Below are positions 1 through 5,203 of a stretch of DNA of 5,203 nucleotides, in pieces. How positions within the stretch are numbered: the stretch's first letter is position 1; each line of letters opens with the position of its first letter. The stretch spans positions 1 through 5,203 of the forward strand of contig JAJXXB010000203.1 of assembly GCA_021781315.1 (NCBI GenBank), given 5' to 3'. The position numbers and the translations under genes were made by a program. Under the pieces are notes generated by a model that saw only the letters and a list, made by a program, of their open reading frames with translations, ran no database searches and was not told the origin of the DNA. This stretch comes from Actinomycetes bacterium (lineage in GTDB: Bacteria; Actinomycetota; Acidimicrobiia; Acidimicrobiales; RAAP-2).

Positions 1-2478
1 GTCTGGGACCTCATCCGCCACGCCCGCGAGCGCGGGATCCGCGTGGGCCCGGGCCGTGGCTCGGCCGCGGGGTGCTGCGTGGCCTACTGCCTGCGCATCG
101 TCGACCTCGACCCGATTCGCTACGGGTTGATCTTCGAGCGCTTCCTCAACCCGGGCCGCAAGCAGATGCCCGACATCGACATGGACTTCGACGAGCGCTA
201 CCGCGGCGACATGATCCGCTACGCCGCCGAGCGGTACGGCAGCGACCACGTCGCCCAGATCGTCACGTTCTCGACGATCAAGGCGCGCGCCGCGGTGCGC
301 GACGCGGCGCGCGTGCTCGGCTACCCGCCCCAGCTGGGCGACAAGATCGCCAAGGCCATGCCGCCGCTCGTGATGGGTCAGGACCTGCCCCTCGAGGCGT
401 GTTTTAGCCCGATGCCGGGCTACGAGGGGCGCTACGCGGAGGCGGCCGAGCTGCGCGCGCTCTACGCGGGCGACCCCGAGGTGACCCACGTCATCGACGT
501 GGCCAAGGGCTTCGTCGACAAGCGCCGCCAGGACGGCATCCACGCGGCGGCGGTCGTGATCACCAAGGAGCCGGTGCTCGAGTACGTGCCGGTCCAGCGC
601 AAGGCCGGCCCCAACGGCTCGATCGAGGACGCGCCGATCGTCACGCAGTACGAGGCGACCGCGATCGAGAAGCTCGGCCTGCTCAAGATGGACTTCTTGG
701 GGCTGCGCAACCTCGCGATCATCGAGCGCGCGCTCGAGCACATTCGGCGTCGCCACGGCGTCGAGGTGGACATCGACCACGTGCCCCTCGACGACCCCAA
801 GGTCTACGCCATGCTCCAGCGCGGCGACTCGATCGGACTCTTCCAGCTCGAGGGCGACAAGATGCGCCAATTGATGCGCCGTCTCGCACCGACGTCCTTT
901 GATGACATCGCGGCCCTGGTGGCGCTGTATCGGCCCGGTCCGCTGAGTGAGAACGTGCACAACGACTACGCGGACCGCAAGAACCATCGCCAGGACGTCA
1001 CGTTCGATCACCCCGATCTTCAAGAGATCCTCGGCGAGACCTACGGGCTGATGATCTACCAAGAGGACATCATGCGCGTGGCCACCAAGGTCGCGGGCTT
1101 CTCCATGACCGAGGCCGACGACCTGCGCAAGGCCTGCTCGAAGAAGATCCGCGAGATGATCCAGGCCCAGCGCACGAAGTTCGTCGAGGGCGCCGAGCGC
1201 GAGGGGTACGGGAGCGCACTGGGCGAGGCGATCTTCAACAAGATCGAGCCCTTCGCGGACTACGCGTTCAACAAGAGTCACGCCTACGGCTACGCGCTGA
1301 TCGCGTACCAGAACGCCTGGCTCAAGGCGAACTACCCGGTTGAGTACATGGCGGCGCTGCTCACGTCGTTTCGCGACGACAAGGACAAGGCGGCGATCTA
1401 CCTCAACGAGGCCCGCCAGATGGGCATCACGGTGGGCGTGCCCGACATCAATCACTCCGACGCCGACTACTCGCCGAGCCCGACCCAGGACCAGACGATC
1501 CTCTTCGGACTGGCGGCCGTGCGCAACGTCGGCGAGTCCCTGGTCGAGAAGATCGTCGCGGAGCGCGACGCCGGCGGACCGTTCACGTCGATCTATGACT
1601 TCGTGCGGCGCGTGGATCCCGTGGTGCTGAATCGACGCACGATGGAGTCCCTGATCAAGGCCGGTGCCTTCGACGCCATGGGACTGCCGCGCCAGGGGCT
1701 GCTACTGCGTATCGACGAGATCGTCGAGGTGACCATGGCGCGTCGGCGCGACCTGGCGCTGGGGATCTCGACCCTCTTCGCCTTCGGTGACGGCGACGGA
1801 CGTGACGACTGGGAGGGCACCGAGATACCAGTGAGCGACCTCGAGTTCGAGTCGGCGGTCAAGCTCGACTTCGAGCGTGAGATGCTCGGCACCTTCATCT
1901 CGGATCACCCCCTCTACGCCGTCGAGTCGGCGCTCGCGGCCAAGACCGACGGCACCATCGTCGCGGTGCGCGAGCGCGCCGAGGACCTCGCGCGCCTCGG
2001 CCGCCCCGTGACGGTGGGTGGCCTGTTGACCGAGGTCCAGATCCGCACCACCAAGTCGGGCCAGCAGTACGCGCGCGTCGTGCTCGAGGACCTCGGCGGT
2101 GCGATGGAGATCATCTTTTCGGCGCGAAAGTTTGAAGAGTGCAGCGGCTTCCTCGCCAAGGACAACGTGGTCCTGATCAAGGGGCGGCTCGATCACCGCG
2201 ACGAGGAGGTGCGATTCAGCGCGATGGACGTGACCCAGTTGCGCGCGGCTCGCCTGGACGAGGAGCTGCGCTTGACCCTTCGCCCCGAGGACCTGACCGC
2301 GGGCACCATCGCCACCCTGCGCGAGATCCTGGTGCGTTATCCGGGGCCCTCGCCGGTGATCGTCGAGACCGGAACCTCGGGAAAAGCCTTCAAACTAGGC
2401 CCTGAATTCAACGTCAACATCGCGGGTGTGGTCGGGGATTTGCGCAGCGAATTTGGACGAAACGTCATCAAGGCCTAG
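1..2478 (+). CDS. dnaE: DNA polymerase III alpha subunit (replicative DnaE1 type), 5'-truncated by window edge
   Basis: This is the catalytic subunit of the replicative DNA polymerase, which extends DNA from primers in the cytoplasmic replisome. The frame is open from base 1 (VWDLIRHARERGIR precedes GPGRGSAAG), so the GTG at 43 is internal and not a start. About 825 residues are visible. Actinobacterial DnaE1 has roughly 1150-1200, so the PHP domain and the first part of the palm are missing. Window residues 57-63 are PDIDMDF, whose first two Asp match E. coli D401/D403. KMDFLGLRNL carries the third catalytic Asp at residue 231 (E. coli D555). Fingers motifs YQEDIMR and FNKSHAYGYALIAY lie near residues 349-440, a helix-hairpin-helix-like region near 508-558, and an OB fold near 668-745, followed by a short C-terminal domain. 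HAAAVVI and the FSTIKARAAVRDAARVLG segment fit DnaE1 better than the mutagenic DnaE2/ImuC. The stop is TAG. No terminator is evident before the next gene. Assignment is very secure. Confidence 0.97.
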   Translation, partial: VWDLIRHARERGIRVGPGRGSAAGCCVAYCLRIVDLDPIRYGLIFERFLNPGRKQMPDIDMDFDERYRGDMIRYAAERYGSDHVAQIVTFSTIKARAAVRDAARVLGYPPQLGDKIAKAMPPLVMGQDLPLEACFSPMPGYEGRYAEAAELRALYAGDPEVTHVIDVAKGFVDKRRQDGIHAAAVVITKEPVLEYVPVQRKAGPNGSIEDAPIVTQYEATAIEKLGLLKMDFLGLRNLAIIERALEHIRRRHGVEVDIDHVPLDDPKVYAMLQRGDSIGLFQLEGDKMRQLMRRLAPTSFDDIAALVALYRPGPLSENVHNDYADRKNHRQDVTFDHPDLQEILGETYGLMIYQEDIMRVATKVAGFSMTEADDLRKACSKKIREMIQAQRTKFVEGAEREGYGSALGEAIFNKIEPFADYAFNKSHAYGYALIAYQNAWLKANYPVEYMAALLTSFRDDKDKAAIYLNEARQMGITVGVPDINHSDADYSPSPTQDQTILFGLAAVRNVGESLVEKIVAERDAGGPFTSIYDFVRRVDPVVLNRRTMESLIKAGAFDAMGLPRQGLLLRIDEIVEVTMARRRDLALGISTLFAFGDGDGRDDWEGTEIPVSDLEFESAVKLDFEREMLGTFISDHPLYAVESALAAKTDGTIVAVRERAEDLARLGRPVTVGGLLTEVQIRTTKSGQQYARVVLEDLGGAMEIIFSARKFEECSGFLAKDNVVLIKGRLDHRDEEVRFSAMDVTQLRAARLDEELRLTLRPEDLTAGTIATLREILVRYPGPSPVIVETGTSGKAFKLGPEFNVNIAGVVGDLRSEFGRNVIKA

Positions 2479-2484
2479 TCCAGA

Positions 2485-2512
2485 TTGCCAGGGGCGAAAC
2501 GTCCCGTAGAAT
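2485..2512 (+). promoter_or_regulatory. Sigma-70-type promoter for the gene at 2521, probably giving a leaderless mRNA
   Basis: TTGCCA at 2485-2490 differs from TTGACA at one base. TAGAAT at 2507-2512 differs from TATAAT at one base and fits the actinobacterial TANNNT pattern. The spacer is 16 bp. The promoter occupies most of the 42-base gap after the dnaE stop. Only eight bases separate the -10 hexamer from the ATG at 2521, so transcription should begin at or within a base or two of the start codon. No usable Shine-Dalgarno sequence lies before that ATG, as expected for leaderless translation, which is common in actinobacteria. The start point is inferred, not measured. Confidence 0.6.
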
Positions 2513-2520
2513 GGTGTCCT

Positions 2521-3192
2521 ATGGCAATGACCGTCACCACGAAGGACACCACCGCCCTCAGCGACGCGGAACTCGCCGAAATGGCCGACCTCTGCGTCGA
2601 CCGTGAGCCCAACTTCGACATCGGATTCCTCTCCAAGCAGCGCGAGGAGTGGGTGTTGGTCACCTGCGCGCGCGAGGGGAGCAAACTGCGCGGCTACTCA
2701 TTTGGCACCCTCGAGCGCATCGGCGGAACGCCGTCGCTGCTGCTTGGCCTCTTGCTGGTCGAGCGAAACGCGAAGAGCGACCAGACGCTCAAGGCGATCT
2801 TGCACGACCAGTTCCGCCGGGCGCTGCTGGCCTTTCCCGACGAGGACGTGCTGTTGGGCGCGCGCCTGACCGCGCCGGACGGCTTTCGCGCGTTCTTGGG
2901 GCTCGAGGACATCGTGCCGCGCAAGGGCTATCGTCCGACGGGCGAGGACCGCGCCTGGGGCCGACGCCTGGCCAAGCGCTTCGGCGCCGAGAAGGCGATC
3001 GACGACCAGACGTTCGTCATGACCCTGCCGGCGGGTCCGGTGGGCTGCCTGGACTACGTCGCCGCCAAGGGTGCGATCCCCGAGGGCGCCGAGGAGTTCT
3101 TCGAGAGTCTCGAGCCCCACAAGGGCCAGCGGTTGGTGGTCTTCGGCTGGGCCATGGCCGAGGCGCTCGCGTCGGGCAAGTTGCCGCGCTAA
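2521..3192 (+). CDS. Uncharacterised 223-residue protein, possibly GNAT-like fold
   Basis: I do not recognise this protein. It is soluble in appearance, with no signal peptide or membrane helix. The N-terminus (TTALSDAELAEMADLC) looks like an acidic helix. A hydrophobic strand (PSLLLGLLLVERN, about 71-83) is followed by a basic helix (LKAILHDQFRRALLAF, 90-105). A second strand (DVLLGARL, 109-116) leads into GFRAFLGLEDIVPR (121-134). This strand-helix-strand order, ending in a GFxxFLGL segment, vaguely recalls the second half of GNAT acetyltransferases, but the acetyl-CoA loop R/QxxGxG/A is absent. The fold guess is weak and catalytic activity is doubtful. ATG 2521 is chosen because it sits just after a -10 hexamer. 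An upstream TTG at 2485 would lie inside the -35 box, and ATG 2527 is a possible alternative. Codon use matches dnaE, so there is no sign of recent transfer. The TAA stop abuts the opposing gene. Confidence 0.85.
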   Translation: MAMTVTTKDTTALSDAELAEMADLCVDREPNFDIGFLSKQREEWVLVTCAREGSKLRGYSFGTLERIGGTPSLLLGLLLVERNAKSDQTLKAILHDQFRRALLAFPDEDVLLGARLTAPDGFRAFLGLEDIVPRKGYRPTGEDRAWGRRLAKRFGAEKAIDDQTFVMTLPAGPVGCLDYVAAKGAIPEGAEEFFESLEPHKGQRLVVFGWAMAEALASGKLPR

Positions 3193-3207
3193 CTAGTTGC
3201 GCGGCAA
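3181..3207. terminator. Bidirectional hairpin across the convergent stop codons, candidate terminator
   Basis: The left arm TTGCCGCGC (3181-3189) and right arm GCGCGGCAA (3199-3207) are perfect reverse complements, giving a 9-bp stem with seven G-C pairs. The 9-base loop contains the palindrome AACTAGTT (3191-3198), so the stem can extend by two A-T pairs to a four-base CTAG loop, with one bulged base. The structure lies between two convergent transcription units and is the same on both strands, so it could end transcripts from either side. Neither strand has a T-run after the stem, so it is not a classical intrinsic terminator. U-less hairpins have been proposed as terminators in GC-rich actinobacteria. 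The structure is seen directly; the termination role is inferred. Confidence 0.55.
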
Positions 3208-3912
3208 GAGGCCGGTGCAGCTCTTGTAGCAGTGCCCGTCGATGGGCGACGACAGGGTCGTGAGCACGTAGGTCGGCCGAAAGCCGAGTGCCGTGCTCAG
3301 GTCCTTGCCCGCGAGTGAGGTGCGCCGGGTCGCCTCCATCGTGCGAATCGCGTGGGTGTCCTCGCACAGCAGCCACACGTCGTCGCCGAACCAACCGAAT
3401 CGCACCCAGGTCGATCCGTCCTCGATGCGTCGCAGCAACTGGGGACCGCGATCGGCGGCGATCAGCGCGACACTGGGCCGTTCGCCGCGAAACTCCCAGT
3501 AGGGGGCGCTGGGGCCGCGAAAGCCGAAGAGGGGACCGTCGGAGGGCGTGGATAATTCCTCGAGCCACTTGCGCACGCGACGACCGTGGTACGTGCCGAG
3601 TCGACGAGGCAGGTCGGCCAGGCTGACCGCTTCGGGCTGGGCGAGGTCGGTGCGCTCGATGTCCTCAGCGAGCTGGCCCTCGACGACGTCGAAGGCCACG
3701 AGGTCGGTCTCGAGGTCCTCGGGCCAGGGAATACGCCAGCGGACGATCGTTTGGGACGCGAGGTCCACGACGGTCGTCGACTCCTTCGTCGAACCCAGGA
3801 CCAGTCCGAACATGGTCGAACCCGGCGTCAAGTCGACGGTGGGGTAGTGGGGCGTTCGCTCGACGAGTTGACGGATGGCCCGGGCCGCCGGGTCGCGCGA
3901 GAACAGCGCCAT
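3193..3912 (-). CDS. Uncharacterised 239-residue protein coupled to a YyaL-like gene
   Basis: I do not recognise a family. The product begins MALFSRDPAARAIRQL, with no signal peptide or membrane helix, so it is probably cytoplasmic. Residues 32-64 (STMFGLVLG to RWRIPWP) and 148-185 (SVALIAADRG to VWLLCED) look rich in beta strands, with a charged, probably helical stretch between them (about 76-120). Tryptophans cluster at 169, 174 and 180. The C-terminus carries Cys228 and Cys232 in CYKSC, a CxxxC pair that could bind metal or form a disulfide; Cys183 is the only other cysteine. The start ATG (3912-3910) overlaps the TGA of the upstream gene by one base, and GGAGGAG lies 11 bases before it, so the start is well supported and translation is probably coupled. 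Its partner is a thioredoxin-family protein, so a redox or protein-maturation role is possible but unproven. The TAG stop abuts the stop of the convergent gene. Confidence 0.85.
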   Translation of the reverse strand: MALFSRDPAARAIRQLVERTPHYPTVDLTPGSTMFGLVLGSTKESTTVVDLASQTIVRWRIPWPEDLETDLVAFDVVEGQLAEDIERTDLAQPEAVSLADLPRRLGTYHGRRVRKWLEELSTPSDGPLFGFRGPSAPYWEFRGERPSVALIAADRGPQLLRRIEDGSTWVRFGWFGDDVWLLCEDTHAIRTMEATRRTSLAGKDLSTALGFRPTYVLTTLSSPIDGHCYKSCTGLLPRN

Positions 3913-5203
3913 CAGCGACTCAACTCCTCCAGCTGGGCGCTCAACTCGGCCACGGAACGTGCCGGCATCAGGCAGGCGCCCCCGCGACAGACGTAGGCGG
4001 CGCCACTGTCGCGACCCGCGAGGAGCGGTGACGAATTGGAGCCGGTGATCACAACGCTGCGGGGCACGACACTCAATCGTACGTGCTCGAGGAGGTCGTT
4101 TGGCGGGCCGGGCACCACGACCTCGACACCGTCGAGTGCGAAGCGTGCCGCGCCGACGAGGTCGGCCACCGCGCGCGGATGTTGGCTGATCAACGTGGCC
4201 CCCAGGGAGACGAGGCGTCCGGCCACGGCGAGGCGATCGGGGTCGGCGTCCACGAGCGCCAGACGAGCGAGGGCCCGCGTGGCGGTCGCGTGGCCCGAGG
4301 GACCGGCCCCGTCGAAGATCTCCTTGGGACGGGTGAGCAGGTCGGTGGCGAGGTCACTGGAGGAGAAGACGCCCCCACCGCGTTGAGGGTTCTGGGCGGT
4401 GGGCACCTCGCCGTCCCAGTAGTGGGCGAGTAGGTAGTTCGCGGTCGAACGTGCGCGCCGCAACCAGACGTCGTCGCCGGTTGACTCGAACGCATCGAGT
4501 TGGGCGTCGGCCAGCGCGGCGACGTCGGCGAGCGTCGCGTGGACGTTGCGGTGCTGGGTGCGATAGAGGACGTCACCGCTGGCGTGGGTGGCACCGAGTC
4601 GCTCGAGCAGGTCGAGGGCGACGGCGTCGAACGTGGCGTCGCGTAGGCCCAGGCAGGCCGAGGCGAACTGGGCGTTCCACTCGAGGATCACCTTGTCGTC
4701 GCGCGCCGGTTGGGTCCGTCGGGCGCGCGCCGCGCGCAGCGCGGCCAGAGCGCCGGCGAGGTCGGAGGGCGCGAGGAAGGGCTCGTGCGCCCCGAGGCGC
4801 GGCACCGAGCGCCCCTCGAGGTCTCCCGCCTCGGTGATCGTCCAACGCGCCAGGACACGTGTCAGGTCCCCGGCGCGCCCGGCCGCGCGCAGCGCGTCGG
4901 AGACCTCCTCGGGCGTCCAGGTGACGTGGCCCCCCTCGACCCCGGCCGCGTCGGCGTCGAGCGACGCGGCGTAACCGTCCGGCACGGCGAGCTCGTCGAT
5001 GACGAAGGACAGTGTTGACACCGCAACGTCGCGCCAGTCGTCTCGCTTGTAGCGGCGCGCGGCGTGCGCGTAGGTCCGCGCGAGGAGGGCCTGGTCGATC
5101 AGCATCTTCTCAAAGTGGGGCACGTGCCACCGAGAGTCGACGCAGTAACGGGCGAACCCGCCGCCGATGTGATCGTAGAGACCCCGGCGGGCCATGGCAT
5201 CGA
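3912..5203 (-). CDS. YyaL/SPATA20-type thioredoxin-domain (DUF255) protein, C-terminal part, truncated by window edge
   Basis: This is the alpha/alpha-barrel part of the family variously called YyaL, DUF255 or SPATA20, which joins an N-terminal thioredoxin-like domain to a region resembling N-acylglucosamine 2-epimerases. Its biochemical role is not established. The frame runs off the window: Asp-Ala precede the Met at 5195, so that Met is internal. Full-length members have about 600-700 residues; some 429 are visible, and the thioredoxin domain should lie beyond 5203. Counting that Met as 1, family landmarks are YDHIGGGFARY (7-17), VPHFEKMLIDQALLAR (25-40), DDKVILEWN (166-174), RPKEIFDGAGPSG (289-301) and the C-terminal YVCRGGACLMP with Cys403 and Cys408. 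The usual EDYA motif before the second half appears as LADVA, so this copy is somewhat divergent. It overlaps the next gene by one base (TGATG). Family assignment is secure; function is not. Confidence 0.93.
   Translation of the reverse strand, partial: DAMARRGLYDHIGGGFARYCVDSRWHVPHFEKMLIDQALLARTYAHAARRYKRDDWRDVAVSTLSFVIDELAVPDGYAASLDADAAGVEGGHVTWTPEEVSDALRAAGRAGDLTRVLARWTITEAGDLEGRSVPRLGAHEPFLAPSDLAGALAALRAARARRTQPARDDKVILEWNAQFASACLGLRDATFDAVALDLLERLGATHASGDVLYRTQHRNVHATLADVAALADAQLDAFESTGDDVWLRRARSTANYLLAHYWDGEVPTAQNPQRGGGVFSSSDLATDLLTRPKEIFDGAGPSGHATATRALARLALVDADPDRLAVAGRLVSLGATLISQHPRAVADLVGAARFALDGVEVVVPGPPNDLLEHVRLSVVPRSVVITGSNSSPLLAGRDSGAAYVCRGGACLMPARSVAELSAQLEELSR
3924..3930 (-). 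promoter_or_regulatory. Shine-Dalgarno site for the 239-residue gene, inside the upstream gene
   Basis: Read on the - strand, GGAGGAG ends 11 bases before the ATG at 3912-3910. It lies within the last codons of the YyaL-like gene, where CTG GAG GAG encodes Leu-Glu-Glu near its C-terminus. The spacing is slightly long, but the stop and start codons overlap as TGATG, so terminating ribosomes can reinitiate with help from this site. It fixes the start of the downstream gene at 3912 rather than at the internal Met34. Confidence 0.7.

Noticed and set aside
43..45. GTG as the start codon of dnaE
   Set aside because: The frame is open to base 1 and the upstream residues continue the conserved sequence before GPGRGSAAG; the gene is cut by the window edge.
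1702..2196. 164-codon open frame antisense to dnaE
   Set aside because: It lies wholly inside a well-conserved dnaE region and reads as a low-complexity His/Asp/Leu-rich product typical of antisense frames in GC-rich DNA.
1..2478. DnaE2/ImuC (mutagenic polymerase) instead of DnaE1
   Set aside because: The sequence around the active site, the HAAAVVI segment and the C-terminal OB-plus-tail organisation match replicative DnaE1, and no imuA/imuB neighbours are seen.
2485..2487. TTG as an upstream start for the 223-residue gene
   Set aside because: It coincides with the -35 box, lacks a ribosome binding site, and would need transcription from inside dnaE.
2649..3263. 204-codon + strand frame overlapping the 223-residue gene
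   Set aside because: Its Arg/Gly/Ala-rich product is typical of an out-of-frame reading, and the 2521 frame has a promoter, a junction stop and better composition.
3017..3568. 183-codon - strand frame across the convergent junction
   Set aside because: It overlaps two better-supported genes in another frame and its product is Arg/Pro-rich with no motif; a GC-driven shadow.
4451..4837. 128-codon + strand frame opposite the YyaL-like gene
   Set aside because: Extremely Arg-rich product with no conserved features; the antisense reading of a GC-rich gene.
5193..5195. ATG as the start of the YyaL-like gene
   Set aside because: The codons before it (Asp-Ala) continue the family's conserved segment before the YDHxGGGF motif, and the family's N-terminal thioredoxin domain must lie further out.

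Overview
The window looks like an ordinary chromosomal segment from a GC-rich actinobacterium. The coding sequence strongly prefers G or C at third codon positions. The replicative polymerase is of the actinobacterial DnaE1 type, with a PDIDMDF active site, an ADYAFNKSHA motif and a C-terminal OB fold. I favour a lineage outside the well-studied actinomycetes, perhaps Acidimicrobiia-like, but that placement is inference and not secure.

Layout. Four protein genes fill almost the whole window, in two pairs that point at each other. On the + strand, positions 1-2478 hold the 3' two thirds or so of dnaE, the DNA polymerase III alpha subunit; its beginning lies upstream. After a 42-base gap with a good sigma-70-type promoter comes an unrecognised 223-residue gene (2521-3192) that is probably transcribed without a leader. 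On the - strand, reading from the right edge, is the C-terminal part of a YyaL/SPATA20-type protein (5203-3912, thioredoxin-like N-terminus outside the window). It is followed, with a one-base TGATG overlap, by an unrecognised 239-residue gene (3912-3193).

The two gene pairs meet with no intergenic base: the + strand stop ends at 3192 and the - strand stop begins at 3193. A perfect 9-bp inverted repeat is centred on this junction, so the last codons of both genes form one hairpin that could stop transcription from both sides. This is the most striking non-coding structure here.

How the genes work together. dnaE supplies chromosomal replication. The gene after it has its own promoter, so it is a neighbour rather than a proven partner. 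The YyaL-like gene and the gene overlapping it are almost certainly co-transcribed and translationally coupled, which is the best functional clue for the 239-residue protein. I found no tRNA, rRNA, CRISPR array, insertion sequence, prophage or defence cassette, and no convincing new multi-gene system. The interest lies in the two uncharacterised proteins and the compact regulatory architecture.
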